A stretch of 64,000 nt of DNA, from positions 3,100,001-3,164,000 of the forward strand of contig OZ252006.1 of NCBI GenBank assembly GCA_965247175.1, given 5' to 3'. Position numbers and translations under genes: made by a program. Each line of letters opens with the position of its first letter. Position 1 is the first letter of the stretch. The stretch comes from JANQMX01 sp965247175. GTDB lineage: Bacteria; Pseudomonadota; Alphaproteobacteria; Kiloniellales; DSM-21159. A model generated the notes under the pieces. The model saw only the letters and a list, made by a program, of their open reading frames with translations, had not been told where the DNA came from and searched no databases. This document shows positions 8,410 through 17,180 of the stretch, piece by piece.

Positions 8410-9078
8410 TCACGCTTCCAGCAGCTGCGCAATGCTGGCACGCAGCAGAGGCACGCCTTCGCCCTTGCTGGCCGAGGTCAGGAGGACTTCGGGATAGGCC
8501 GCCGTCCGTCCGCGCACGCCCTGCTCGACCGCCGCCACCTGCCGCTCTCGCTCGGCCGGCTTCAGCTTGTCCGCCTTGGTCAGCACCAGCTGGTAGGAGA
8601 CAGCGGCCCGGTCGAGCAGGTCCATGACCTCCAGGTCCGGCGCCTTGATACCGTGGCGGGCGTCGATCAGCAGCAAGACCCGGCGCAAGTTGGGCCGCCC
8701 CTTGAGATAGTCGAGGGTCAGGCCCTGCCACACGGCGATCTCGCTTTTCGGCGCCCTGGCGTAGCCGTAGCCCGGCAGGTCGACGAGATAGAGCCGGCCG
8801 GCGAGGTCGAAGACGTTGAGCTGGCGTGTCCGGCCGGGTGTGCCGGAGGTCTTGGCCAGGGTCTTGCGGCCGGTCAGTGCGTTGACCAGCGAGGACTTGC
8901 CGACGTTGGAGCGCCCGGCGAAGGCGACCTCAGGCCGCGAGGCCGGCGGCAGCTGCTCTTGCGCCACCGCCGAGATCATGAAGTCGCAGGTCTGGGCGAA
9001 GAGAAGGCGCCCACGCTCGATGGCTGCGTCCCAGGCTTCTGGGTCGCTGGCTTGCAGCGCCGAGAGAAGCTCCGTCAC
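8410..9078 (-). CDS. engB: ribosome-biogenesis GTPase EngB/YihA
   Basis: A 222-residue TrmE-Era-EngA-EngB-family GTPase needed for 50S subunit assembly. The G motifs are clear: G1 GRSNVGKSS (about residues 55-63), G2 TPGRTRQLN, G3 DLPGYGYA, G4 TKADK and G5 SASKGEG. A longer open frame runs upstream inside yidC, but the real start is GTG at 9078. It overlaps the yidC stop as GTGA and gives the normal family length. It is translationally coupled to yidC. Confidence 0.94.
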   Translation of the reverse strand: MTELLSALQASDPEAWDAAIERGRLLFAQTCDFMISAVAQEQLPPASRPEVAFAGRSNVGKSSLVNALTGRKTLAKTSGTPGRTRQLNVFDLAGRLYLVDLPGYGYARAPKSEIAVWQGLTLDYLKGRPNLRRVLLLIDARHGIKAPDLEVMDLLDRAAVSYQLVLTKADKLKPAERERQVAAVEQGVRGRTAAYPEVLLTSASKGEGVPLLRASIAQLLEA

Positions 9079-10883
9079 GTCTTGCTTTGCGAGCCCTGGG
9101 AGCTTGGCGTCGTCGGTTTCGGGTTGCGACCGATCGGCACGCCCTGCCGCTTCATGATGACCACCTGCTGCAGGATGGAGAGCGTGTTGTTCCAGGTCCA
9201 GTAGATCACCAGCCCGGCCGGGAAAGTGGCCAAGAAGAAGGTGAACATGATCGGCATGAGCTGGAAGATCCGCGCCTGAATCGGATCGGGCGGCTGCGGA
9301 TTGAGGAACTGCTGGAACCACATGCTCAGGCCCATGAGGATAGGCCAGATGCCGATGCTGATGATGTTCAGCAGGCCCAGGTCAGGCACCGTGTAGGGCA
9401 AGAGACCGAAGAGATTGAGGATCGAAGTCGGGTCCTGCGCCGAGAGATCCTGGATCCAGCCGAAGAAAGGCGCGTGCCGCATCTCGATGGTGACGAAGAG
9501 CACCTTGTAGAGCGCGAAAAACACGGGGATCTGGATGATGATCGGCAGGCAGCCGGCCAGCGGATTGACCTTCTCTTTCTTGTAGAGGGCCATCATCTCC
9601 TGGTTGAGCTTTTGCTTATCCTCGCCGAAGCGCTCGCGCAGCTTCATGACCTTGGGCTGCAACGCCCGCATCCTGGCCATGGCCTTGTAGGACTTGTTGG
9701 CCAGCGGGAAGAAGACGAGCTTGATGCCCACGGTCAGCAGCAGGATGGCGACGCCGAAGTTGCCGACGATGCCGTGCAGCCAGTGCAGCGCATCGAAGAT
9801 CGGCTTGGTCAGGAAGTACAGCCAGCCCCAGTCGATGGCGCGGTCGAAGCCGACAATGCTGTAGGCTTCCTCATAGCCGTCGATGACCTCGACGACCTTG
9901 GCCCCGGCGAAGAGGCGGCTGGTGGTTTCGATGTTGCTGCCCGGCGCCAGGGTCTCGACGCCGTAGACGAAATCGCTCTGATAGCGCGGGCCTGCGCCGG
10001 TCAGGGTATAGACGAAGCGGCCTTTGACGGTGCTGGTCTGGTCCGGCACCAGGGCCGACATCCAGTACTTGTCTGTGATGCCGATCCAGCCGCCCGTGGT
10101 GCTTTGCTCGATGACGCCGCCCGGCTCGTCCGCCACGTCGTCGTAGTCGACCTCGTCCAAGGTCCCGTCGAACACACCGAGCAGACCTTCATGCAAAATG
10201 AAGAAGCCGAGGATCTCCGGGTGGCCGATGCGGGCGACGCGGCCGTAGGGGATGAGGTCGATGCTCTCCTGGCTCTGGTTGACCACCCGCTGAACGACGG
10301 TGAAGAGGTACTGGTCATCGACAGAGATGGTCTGCTCGAAACGGATGCCCTGACCGTTCTCCCAACTGAGGGTGACGGGCGTCTCCGGCGTCAGCATCTC
10401 CTCGTTGGCCTGCCAAACCGTGTCGCTGCTCGGCAGCGTGATGGTCTGTTCCGGCGACACCCAGCCGAAATCGGCGCCATAGGCACCGGGCGCTCCGGGC
10501 GGCGAGAAGAGCACGATGTTCGGGCTGTTCTCGTCCAGGGTCTCTCGATACTGGGTCAGGATCAGGTCGTCGATGCGTGCGCCCGTGAGGGCGATCGAGC
10601 CGCTCAAGGTCGGGGTCTCGACCTTCAGGCGCGGGCCGGCGACGGCAGCGGTGCGCTCCTGTCCGGCCAAAACACCGGGCACCGCGTCGTCTGTGCCAAC
10701 GCCCGGCGCCTGCGGGGCATCGCCCGCCGTCGGCTGGCTCGGGTCGGCCGGCTGCTGCGTCTGCTGGACTGCCAGCTCCTGCTCGCGCAGCTGTTCGCGC
10801 TGTGGCGAGGCGACGAAGAAATCGAAGACGAAGAGCACGGCAATCGACAGAACGATGGCCACGAGGAGGTTCTTTTGGTCCAT
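9075..10883 (-). CDS. yidC: membrane protein insertase YidC
   Basis: A 602-residue Oxa1/YidC insertase of the Gram-negative type. An N-terminal signal-anchor helix (residues 5-24) is followed by the large periplasmic beta-sandwich domain (about 60-345). The conserved five-helix core comes next (about 360-585), with WGWLYFLTKPIFDALHWLHG, the cytoplasmic KYKAMARM-like coiled hairpin, NPLAGCLPIIIQIPVFFALY, and a C-terminal WTWNNTLSILQQ. It integrates membrane proteins with or without SecYEG. It lies between yidD and engB, as in most alphaproteobacteria. Confidence 0.96.
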   Translation of the reverse strand: MDQKNLLVAIVLSIAVLFVFDFFVASPQREQLREQELAVQQTQQPADPSQPTAGDAPQAPGVGTDDAVPGVLAGQERTAAVAGPRLKVETPTLSGSIALTGARIDDLILTQYRETLDENSPNIVLFSPPGAPGAYGADFGWVSPEQTITLPSSDTVWQANEEMLTPETPVTLSWENGQGIRFEQTISVDDQYLFTVVQRVVNQSQESIDLIPYGRVARIGHPEILGFFILHEGLLGVFDGTLDEVDYDDVADEPGGVIEQSTTGGWIGITDKYWMSALVPDQTSTVKGRFVYTLTGAGPRYQSDFVYGVETLAPGSNIETTSRLFAGAKVVEVIDGYEEAYSIVGFDRAIDWGWLYFLTKPIFDALHWLHGIVGNFGVAILLLTVGIKLVFFPLANKSYKAMARMRALQPKVMKLRERFGEDKQKLNQEMMALYKKEKVNPLAGCLPIIIQIPVFFALYKVLFVTIEMRHAPFFGWIQDLSAQDPTSILNLFGLLPYTVPDLGLLNIISIGIWPILMGLSMWFQQFLNPQPPDPIQARIFQLMPIMFTFFLATFPAGLVIYWTWNNTLSILQQVVIMKRQGVPIGRNPKPTTPSSQGSQSKT

Positions 10884-10901
10884 TGCCTTCGACTCTGTCA
10901 G

Positions 10902-11177
10902 CTAGGCTCTCGGCGCCAGGCGATTGGCGTCGGTTTGGGGGACGGTTTCCGGCACCGGGTCGTAGCCCGAGCCGCCCCAGGGGTGGCAGCGCACGATGCG
11001 CCGCAGGGCCAGCCAGCCGCCACGCAGCACGCCGTGGGAGGACAGCGCCTCGGCGGCATACTCCGAGCAGCTCGGTGCAAAGCGGCAGCGCGGCCCGATA
11101 AGCGGAGAAATCACGTACTGGTAGACGCGAATGGGAAGGATGAGTAACCGGCGCGGCAGGCTGCGAAGCCCCGCCAT
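10902..11177 (-). CDS. yidD: membrane protein insertion efficiency factor YidD
   Basis: A 91-residue small protein with the YidD signature YQYVISPLIGPRCRFAPSCS followed by EALSSHGVLRGGWLALRRI and HPWGGSGYDPVP. It is an amphipathic inner-membrane-associated factor that works with YidC. I chose ATG at 11177 because homologues begin a few residues before the LRRLL helix. An in-frame GTG at 11210 would overlap the rnpA stop and is the alternative. The gene sits in the canonical place between rnpA and yidC. Confidence 0.93.
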   Translation of the reverse strand: MAGLRSLPRRLLILPIRVYQYVISPLIGPRCRFAPSCSEYAAEALSSHGVLRGGWLALRRIVRCHPWGGSGYDPVPETVPQTDANRLAPRA

Positions 11178-11196
11178 GACGGCGCACCACCCTCGA

Positions 11197-11616
11197 TTAA
11201 GGCTCACCACCCGCTCCCTTTGCATCTGTTTTACCGCCGGCATCGCGTGGATGCCGACGTGGTCGGCTTACTCTCGACAAAGCTTGATATAGGTCCGCGC
11301 GCAGGTCGCTGTAAGCGCGCCCGACCGTTGCTGCTCGGGCTATAAGGACGTAGTCCGTCCCAGGCAAGCCCTCGCGCGGCAGAATCTCTTCGGCCAGGGC
11401 CCGCAGGCGCCGTCTGGCCCGGTTGCGGCGGACCGCAGAACCGACTTTCTTGCTGGCTGTCAGTCCGTAGCGCACAGCAGTCGCCGGCACCGGAGAGACG
11501 GTGCCCTCCGTGCGGCTAAAGGCTTGAAGAACCAGTCCTGGTGTCGCCCAGCGACGCCCGCGGCCGGCGGCGCGCAGGAACTCCGCTCGCCGGGTCAGCC
11601 TGGCGAGCGCCGTCAT
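11197..11616 (-). CDS. rnpA: ribonuclease P protein component
   Basis: A 139-residue basic protein that binds RNase P RNA in tRNA 5' maturation. It has the family core RLTRRAEFLRAAGRGRRW, YGLTASKKVGSAVRRNRARRRLRAL (the conserved RNR basic helix) and DYVLIARA. The last 25 residues form a polar, poorly conserved extension. It starts 9 bp after the rpmH stop, the typical rpmH-rnpA arrangement. Confidence 0.95.
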   Translation of the reverse strand: MTALARLTRRAEFLRAAGRGRRWATPGLVLQAFSRTEGTVSPVPATAVRYGLTASKKVGSAVRRNRARRRLRALAEEILPREGLPGTDYVLIARAATVGRAYSDLRADLYQALSRVSRPRRHPRDAGGKTDAKGAGGEP

Positions 11617-11625
11617 AGCTGTGCT

Positions 11626-11760
11626 TTAGGCGCTGAGCCGCTTGCGTCCCTTGGACCGGCGACGGGCCAAGACCCTCTGGCCCCCCGGGGTCGCCTTGCG
11701 GCTGCGAAATCCATGGCGCCGCTTGCGGACAAGCACGCTCGGCTGATACGTGCGCTTCAC
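11626..11760 (-). CDS. rpmH: 50S ribosomal protein L34
   Basis: A 44-residue, very basic L34: (M)KRTYQPSVLVRKRRHGFRSR, then KATPGGQRVLARRRSKGRKR and LSA. All family-invariant residues are present. The start is GTG at 11760 with an AAGGAG site 9 nt upstream, and the stop is TAA at 11626-11628. It is first in the rpmH-rnpA-yidD-yidC-engB-argB run, behind a consensus promoter. Confidence 0.97.
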   Translation of the reverse strand: MKRTYQPSVLVRKRRHGFRSRKATPGGQRVLARRRSKGRKRLSA

Positions 11761-11814
11761 GATAAGAACTCCTTCGAAGGCGGGGACGAAGCCCCGGCTG
11801 AATAGCAGCCGCGC

Positions 11815-11843
11815 TGTATAAAGGGGCGCCTATGACCTGTCAA
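11815..11843 (-). promoter_or_regulatory. sigma-70 promoter of the rpmH operon
   Basis: On the minus strand: TTGACA (11838-11843), a 17-bp spacer, TATACA (11815-11820). The -35 is perfect and the -10 has one mismatch. It lies about 55 bp before the rpmH start codon, leaving a short leader with the ribosome-binding site. It is the best housekeeping promoter in the window and fits a ribosomal-protein operon. Confidence 0.88.
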
Positions 11844-11981
11844 TTGGCCATCCTGTGATCGGCCGTGACCGGCCGCCCTGTGGCCAGGGCAAAGCCGGTC
11901 CTTTACCATAACCTACGAGTGGGGCGGCTTGTCGAGCACGGCAGGGCCCCGGCTCGGGGGAGCGACAGAGGAGGGCGGCAG

Positions 11982-12761
11982 ATGTCTCGCGACGAGCCGG
12001 AGGACGCGCCGGCGACGGCGCCAGCTGGCGGAAAGGGCAAGCCCCAGAGCAAGCCCTTGTGGCTTCGCCTGCTGCCTCTCGCCCTGCTGCTCGGCGCTGG
12101 CGCCGTGCTGATCTTCGCCTTTGACGTCGGCTCCCTGATCAATCTCGAGAGCCTGCGCGAAAACAAGACCTGGCTGACCGACCAGGTCGCCGCCAATTTG
12201 CCCCTGGCCGCCCTGGTCTTTGCCCTGGCCTATGCCTGCTCCACCGCGCTGTCTCTTCCCGCGGGTCTGATCATGACGCTGATCGGCGGCTTCCTTTTCG
12301 GCACCCTGCTCGGCAGCGTCCTTGTCGTCACCGGCGCGACCCTCGGGGCCGTCGCCGTCTTCCTCGCCGCGCGGACCGCCTTCGGCGATGTGCTGCGCCG
12401 CCGGGCCGGGCCGCTACTGCGCAAGCTGCAGGACGGCCTGCAGCAGGACGCCTTGAGCTATCTGCTGGTGCTTCGGCTCATCCCGCTTTTCCCCTTCTGG
12501 CTGGTCAACATCGCGCCGGCCTTTTTCGGGGTTTCCCTGCGCATTTATGTGGTCGCCACCGTGATCGGCATCCTGCCGGCGACGGTGATCTACTGCAGCA
12601 TTGGCGCCGGCCTCGGGGCGCTCCTCGACGAGAATCTCAGCCTCGAGAGCCTCGGCCGGGTGATCCTGGAGCCGCAGTACATTCTGCCGCTGGTGGGGCT
12701 TGCTCTGCTGTCACTCCTGCCCGTCGGGTACCGCCGCTGGAAAAATCGGCAGAATAGCTAG
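11982..12761 (+). CDS. TVP38/TMEM64-family (DedA-like) membrane protein
   Basis: A 259-residue polytopic membrane protein. A polar N-terminus (1-30) is followed by a first helix (about 31-47), then the VTT/SNARE-associated domain (about 85-205) with SLPAGLIMTLIGGFLFG, the re-entrant glycine-rich VTGATLGAVAVFLAAR, and LLVLRLIPLFPFWLVNIAPAF. This last block is the conserved F/YxxxRxxPxxPxxxxN element. Related DedA proteins act as lipid scramblases or flippases; the substrate here is not known. The start ATG at 11982 follows AGAGGAGGG. It diverges from rpmH and precedes a histidine kinase by 51 bp. Confidence 0.88.
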   Translation: MSRDEPEDAPATAPAGGKGKPQSKPLWLRLLPLALLLGAGAVLIFAFDVGSLINLESLRENKTWLTDQVAANLPLAALVFALAYACSTALSLPAGLIMTLIGGFLFGTLLGSVLVVTGATLGAVAVFLAARTAFGDVLRRRAGPLLRKLQDGLQQDALSYLLVLRLIPLFPFWLVNIAPAFFGVSLRIYVVATVIGILPATVIYCSIGAGLGALLDENLSLESLGRVILEPQYILPLVGLALLSLLPVGYRRWKNRQNS

Positions 12762-12812
12762 CAACAGCGTGCATTGCCCGGCGCCGTTTCGCGGTGCAGA
12801 TTAGCGGGTGCA

Positions 12813-14237
12813 ATGGAGAGCCCGGTTCGCCCCCGTCTCAGCATGTTTCGCGGACTGTCCGCCCGCCTGCTCATTCTGACGGTCTGCTTCGTCATGCTGG
12901 CCGAAGTGCTGATCTTCGTGCCGTCGATCGCCCGCTTCCGCATGTCCTATCTGGACCAGAAGCTGAGCTCGGTGCATCTGGTGCTGCTCTCGTTTCAGAC
13001 CATGCCGGAGCCCGAGGCCAGCGACGCCGTCGAAGACGAGCTCTTAAGCCACATCGGCGCCTACAACATCGCCATGCGGCGGCCCGAGGACGGGCTCAAG
13101 ATGACCTTGATGTTCGAGACGCCGCGGAAGGTCGATGCCACCGTGGACCTGACGCGCGAAAGCGTGGCCGAGTCCATCGTCGCCTCCTTCGCTACTCTGT
13201 TCAGCAGCGGCGACCGGACCCTGCGCGTGATCGGCCATTCGCCGCTCGACAAGAGTGTCTTCGTCGAGCTGGTGATGGACGAAGAACCGCTGCACGCGGC
13301 CATGGTCGGTTTCGGCTACCGCATTCTGGCGCTCTCTCTGATGATCTCGGCGATCACCGCCAGCCTGCTGTTCCTGGCGCTGCATCTGGTGCTGGTCCGC
13401 CCGCTGCGCCGCATCGCCAACAGCATGACGGCCTTCAGCGAAAGCCCGGAAGATCCGCGCAGCGTTATCGAGCCCTCCATGCGCGGCGACGAGATCGGCT
13501 GGGCCGAGCGCCAGCTGCACGACATGCAGGAAGCCGTGCGCACCGCCTTGCGCCAGAAGACCCGCCTGGCGGCGCTCGGCACGGCGGTCAGCAAGATCAA
13601 TCACGACCTGCGCAATATCCTCTCGACCGCTTCCCTGCTCTCCGACCGTTTGGCGACCATCGAGGACCCCGAGGTGCGCCGCATCACGCCTCGCCTGGTC
13701 ACCACCATCGACCGCGCGGTCAAGCTCTGCACCAACACCCTCAACTTCACCCGCGAAGGTGCGCCGGTGCTGCAGCTCACCTCCTTCGCCTTCGGTGATC
13801 TGGTCGAGGAGATGCGCGAAGCGCTCGTCGCCGTCAGCACGGACGATTGGCGCTGCGCTTGCGAGGTGCCGGGCGAGCTCTTCGTCGAGGCCGACCGCGA
13901 ACAGCTCTTCCGCGTGCTGGTCAACCTGGGCCGCAATGCGCTGGAAGCCGGCGCGACAGAGCTGAGCATCACCTACGAGGAGAACGGCGAGCGGCTCTAC
14001 GTCGACTTGCGTGACAACGGGCCCGGGCTGCCGCCACGGGCTCGGCAGAATCTCTTCAAGCCCTTCGTCGGCTCGGCCCGCAGCGGCGGTAGCGGCCTGG
14101 GCCTGGCCATCGCCCAGGAGCTGATGCGCGGCCACGGCGGCGACCTGCAGCTCCTCAGCAGCGACAGCGAGGGCACCTGCTTCCGCCTGACTCTGCTGCG
14201 CGGCGAACCACAGCAGGACCAGCGCGCCGCGGAGTAA
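12813..14237 (+). CDS. membrane sensor histidine kinase (orphan)
   Basis: A 474-residue kinase. A first transmembrane helix lies at about 15-35 (LLILTVCFVMLAEVLIFV), followed by a short periplasmic sensor (about 40-165), a second helix (about 168-195), a HAMP linker, a HisKA-like phosphoacceptor helix with KINHDLRN (His near residue 265), and a HATPase_c domain with NLGRNALEAG, DNGPGLP and GGSGLGLAIA. No response regulator gene is adjacent, so the partner is elsewhere. The N-terminus is uncertain; 12813 and 12843 are both possible ATGs. It probably shares a transcript with the TVP38 gene, and its 3' end abuts repeat element A. Confidence 0.88.
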   Translation: MESPVRPRLSMFRGLSARLLILTVCFVMLAEVLIFVPSIARFRMSYLDQKLSSVHLVLLSFQTMPEPEASDAVEDELLSHIGAYNIAMRRPEDGLKMTLMFETPRKVDATVDLTRESVAESIVASFATLFSSGDRTLRVIGHSPLDKSVFVELVMDEEPLHAAMVGFGYRILALSLMISAITASLLFLALHLVLVRPLRRIANSMTAFSESPEDPRSVIEPSMRGDEIGWAERQLHDMQEAVRTALRQKTRLAALGTAVSKINHDLRNILSTASLLSDRLATIEDPEVRRITPRLVTTIDRAVKLCTNTLNFTREGAPVLQLTSFAFGDLVEEMREALVAVSTDDWRCACEVPGELFVEADREQLFRVLVNLGRNALEAGATELSITYEENGERLYVDLRDNGPGLPPRARQNLFKPFVGSARSGGSGLGLAIAQELMRGHGGDLQLLSSDSEGTCFRLTLLRGEPQQDQRAAE

Positions 14238-14248
14238 GGGGTTTTCTA

Positions 14249-14457
14249 GGGCGCTGTTTTTCTTAGTTGGCGCGCCGGCACCATTTCAGATCGGTGTTTG
14301 CTTGCGGAGGCGCGCCGTTCTGTTCCGTCCCACTCCCCCACCCGGCCTACGGCCCCTCGCGCTGCGAGCCCACGGAATTGTGGACAGTGGGGTGGCCGGG
14401 TGGGGGAGTGGGACGGAACAGTGCAGCGCCCTAAGGCGCCCAACAAAACAGCGCCCC
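14249..14457. repeat. palindromic intergenic element, copy A
   Basis: The outer inverted ends are GGGCGCTGTTTT (14249-14260) and its complement near 14446-14457. The central arms, 28 bp each, are 14320-14347 and 14394-14421, identical in sequence to copies E and F. Between the arms, the left inner part is replaced by about 24 bp ending in GCGAGCCC, so the loop is longer than in other copies. The module GGAGGCGCGCC lies to the left and TGCAGCGCC to the right, so this copy is inverted relative to E. It lies between the convergent kinase and ggt genes, 11 bp after the kinase stop. Confidence 0.85.
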
Positions 14458-14465
14458 AAACAAAC

Positions 14466-16172
14466 TCAATCCCCCAGCGCGACGCCCTCGCGGCGGGGGT
14501 CGGCGCCGCCCTCCAGGCCCTCGTCGGTGATGCGGATGCCGTGCAGACCGCTGTTCATGCTACGCATCTGCACGTCATGGCCGAGCGCCTCGAGAGTCTC
14601 AGCCAAGGTTTCGAGCTGGGTACCCGCCTCGAGATCGGTGGCGCCGTTGCGGTTGGTCATGTTGGGGAGTGAAATCGCGCTCTGCACGTCCAGACCCCAG
14701 TCGAGGACTCCGACCAAGCCCTTCGCCACATAGCCGATGATGCGGCTGCCGCCGGGCGAGCCGATGGCGAGATAGAGCGCGCCATCCTCGTCGAGCACCA
14801 GGGTCGGCGACATGGAGCTGCGCGGCCGCTTGCCGGGCGCCGCCCGGTTGGCCACCGGGCGCCCCTCGACCTCGGAGCGGAAGGAGAAGTCGGTGAGCTG
14901 GTTGTTGAGGATGAAGCCCGCGGCCATGAGGCGAGAGCCGAAGGCGTTCTCCACCGAGGAGGTCATGGAGACGGCATTGCCCTCTCCGTCGACGATGGAA
15001 AAGTGGGTGGTCGAGGGCGGCTCGGTCTGCCGCTGGATGGCGGCGCGCTGCCCCACGTCACCCGGCTTGGCCTCGCCCAGGCTGCGGCCCGGGTCCATCA
15101 GCAGCGAACGGCTGCGCAGGTAGTTGCGCGCCAGAAGGCGCCCCAGCGGCACGTTCACGAAATCGCTGTCGGCCACATAAGCGTTGCGGTCGGCGAAGGC
15201 GAGACGGCCGGCCTCCGCCAAGAGATGCCAGCCCTCGACGGCTTCGGGGCCGGCCTGCGCCAGATCGAACCCTTCGAGCAGACCCAGGATTTGCAGCACG
15301 GCGATGCCGCCCGAGGTCGGCGGCGGCATACCGCAAACCTCGTACTGCCGGTAAGGGCGGCAGAGCGCCGTCCGCTCCTTGGCCTGGTAGGCCGCCAGGT
15401 CCTCCAGGGTCATGAATCCGGGATTGCGCGGCGCATTGCGCACGCGGGTGACGATAGCCTCGGCGATCGGCCCGGTATAGAAGCCGTCAGCGCCCTGCGC
15501 AGCAATGAGGCGCAGGCTCTCGGCATAGTCCGGGTTGCGCAGCCGATGGCCGACGGGAAGCGCCTCGCCGTCGGGCAGATAGAAGTAGCGCCGGGTCTCG
15601 GGAAAGGTCGCCAGGTAGCGGTCGACGCTGATCAGATAGTGGAGCCGCGGCGTGACCAGGAAGCCCTCCTCCGCCAAGGCGATGGCCGGCCCGAAGAGCG
15701 CGCTCCAAGGAAGGCGGCCGTGCTCTTGGTGGGCCAGCTCCAGCATGCGGATGACGCCGGGCGCACCGACCGAAGACCCGCCGACGACCGCCTCGAAAAA
15801 GCCTTTCGGGCTGCCGTCCGCATTGAGGAACATATCCTCCCGCGCTGCGGCGGGCGCAGTTTCCCGCCCGTCGTAAGCGGTGACCGCGCCGCCATCCCCC
15901 TGGTAATGCAGCAGGAAAGCGCCGCCACCGATGCCGGAGGACTGCGGCTCCACCAGGCCCAGCACGGCTTGCACGGCGATGGCCGCGTCGACGGCTGAGC
16001 CGCCGGCACGCAGGATCTCGCGGCCGGCTTCGGCGGCCAAGGGGTGGGCCGCAGCGACCATATGGCGCTCGGCCAGGACGGGTGCGGGATCGTCAGCTCG
16101 GACGAGAGCGGCGGAGCCGAGGACAGTCAGCAGCGAGACGGCAACGGCAAGGAAAAGGCGTGAGATCGGCAT
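14466..16172 (-). CDS. ggt: gamma-glutamyltransferase (periplasmic)
   Basis: A 568-residue Ntn-hydrolase that cleaves gamma-glutamyl bonds of glutathione. A signal peptide (residues 1-24, ending ALVRADD) targets the periplasm. The precursor is autocleaved before the catalytic Thr in PPSTTHFSIVD (about residue 386). The large subunit shows SSGIGGGAFLL, and the small subunit shows NAVSMTSSVENAFGS and IGSPGGSRIIGYV. A longer frame upstream of 16172 lacks a signal peptide and overlaps the panC side, so ATG at 16172 is preferred. It converges with the kinase across repeat A and diverges from panC. Confidence 0.94.
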   Translation of the reverse strand: MPISRLFLAVAVSLLTVLGSAALVRADDPAPVLAERHMVAAAHPLAAEAGREILRAGGSAVDAAIAVQAVLGLVEPQSSGIGGGAFLLHYQGDGGAVTAYDGRETAPAAAREDMFLNADGSPKGFFEAVVGGSSVGAPGVIRMLELAHQEHGRLPWSALFGPAIALAEEGFLVTPRLHYLISVDRYLATFPETRRYFYLPDGEALPVGHRLRNPDYAESLRLIAAQGADGFYTGPIAEAIVTRVRNAPRNPGFMTLEDLAAYQAKERTALCRPYRQYEVCGMPPPTSGGIAVLQILGLLEGFDLAQAGPEAVEGWHLLAEAGRLAFADRNAYVADSDFVNVPLGRLLARNYLRSRSLLMDPGRSLGEAKPGDVGQRAAIQRQTEPPSTTHFSIVDGEGNAVSMTSSVENAFGSRLMAAGFILNNQLTDFSFRSEVEGRPVANRAAPGKRPRSSMSPTLVLDEDGALYLAIGSPGGSRIIGYVAKGLVGVLDWGLDVQSAISLPNMTNRNGATDLEAGTQLETLAETLEALGHDVQMRSMNSGLHGIRITDEGLEGGADPRREGVALGD

Positions 16173-16296
16173 GCTCGGCAGCTTAGCGGAAGCCCTGCCA
16201 TGCGGCCATGGCAACGAAGCGACAATTCGGCGGCATTGCAGCTCTCTTCCACCCCCGCTACGACTCCTGGACCGCTCCTCGCCTTGGAGTTTTCCC

Positions 16297-17175
16297 GTGA
16301 GCCAGCAACCGCCCCTGCCGATCGTCCGCAGCATCGCCGAGCTGCGGCAGGCCGTGCACGGCTGGCGCAGCCAGGGCGAGACGGTCGGCCTGGTGCCCAC
16401 CATGGGTGCGCTCCACGAGGGCCACCTGGCCTTGGTGACCGCCGCGAAGCAGGCCTGCGATCGCGCCGTGGCGACGATTTTCGTCAATCCCAAGCAGTTC
16501 GACCGCAAGGACGACCTGGAAAGCTACCCGCGCACGGAGGCGGAAGATGCGGCGCTGCTGGCCGAGCGGCAGTGCGACCTGCTTTTCGCGCCGCCGGGCA
16601 GCGAGATCTATCCGCCCGACTTCGCCACAAGCGTCTCCGTCTCGGTCGCCTCCCTCACCGACAGCCTGGATGCGCTGCACCGGCCTGGCCACTTCGACGG
16701 CGTCACCACCGTGGTCTCGAAGCTCCTTATGCAGTCGCTGCCGGACAAGGCCTTCTTCGGGGAGAAGGACTATCAGCAGCTCTCCATCGTCACGCGGATG
16801 GTCATCGACCTGAACATTCCGGTCGAGATCGTGCCGGTCGGCACCGTGCGGCAGGCCGACGGTCTCGCGCTCGCCTCCCGCAACAAGCATCTGACGGCGG
16901 CCCAGCGCCAGGTCGCGCCGCTGCTCTTCGCCGTGATGCGGGACATCGCGGCGCGCCTCGCGCAAGACCCGACTCAGCTGGCCGAGCCGCTATTGGTTGA
17001 GGGGCGGCACCGCCTGGCCCAGGGCGGCTTCGCCAAGGTCGACTATCTGGACCTGCGCGCCGCCGACGATCTCTCGGCTCTTACACACGTCAGCCGGCCG
17101 GCACGGGTCTTCGCCGCCGCCTGGCTGGGCGACACCCGGCTGATCGACAACATCCCGGTCGAAAGCCAGACCTGA
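16297..17175 (+). CDS. panC: pantoate--beta-alanine ligase
   Basis: A 292-residue cytoplasmic ligase that makes pantothenate from pantoate, beta-alanine and ATP. Diagnostic motifs are GLVPTMGALHEGHLALV (HIGH-type ATP site), TIFVNPKQF, YPRTEAEDAALL, FFGEKDYQQL and LASRNKHL. The start is GTG at 16297 with GGAG seven bases upstream, giving the usual family length. panB is not adjacent. It diverges from ggt (124 bp apart), and its stop is 5 bp before repeat element B. Confidence 0.95.
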   Translation: MSQQPPLPIVRSIAELRQAVHGWRSQGETVGLVPTMGALHEGHLALVTAAKQACDRAVATIFVNPKQFDRKDDLESYPRTEAEDAALLAERQCDLLFAPPGSEIYPPDFATSVSVSVASLTDSLDALHRPGHFDGVTTVVSKLLMQSLPDKAFFGEKDYQQLSIVTRMVIDLNIPVEIVPVGTVRQADGLALASRNKHLTAAQRQVAPLLFAVMRDIAARLAQDPTQLAEPLLVEGRHRLAQGGFAKVDYLDLRAADDLSALTHVSRPARVFAAAWLGDTRLIDNIPVESQT

Positions 17176-17180
17176 TTGTA

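Noticed and set aside
9087..11147. 686-codon open frame on the + strand opposite yidC/yidD
   Set aside because: Antisense shadow of high-GC coding sequence; the product is Arg/Gln/His-rich with no domain, while the minus strand encodes full-length yidC.
11865..11981. N-terminal extension of the TVP38 protein
   Set aside because: The upstream codons lack a ribosome-binding site, whereas ATG 11982 has AGAGGAGGG at good spacing.
14298..14733. Frames within elements A, E and F giving repeats such as PSHSPTRPP and VGEWDGT
   Set aside because: They translate the palindromic repeat itself; similar peptides in several copies reflect DNA repetition, not protein homology.
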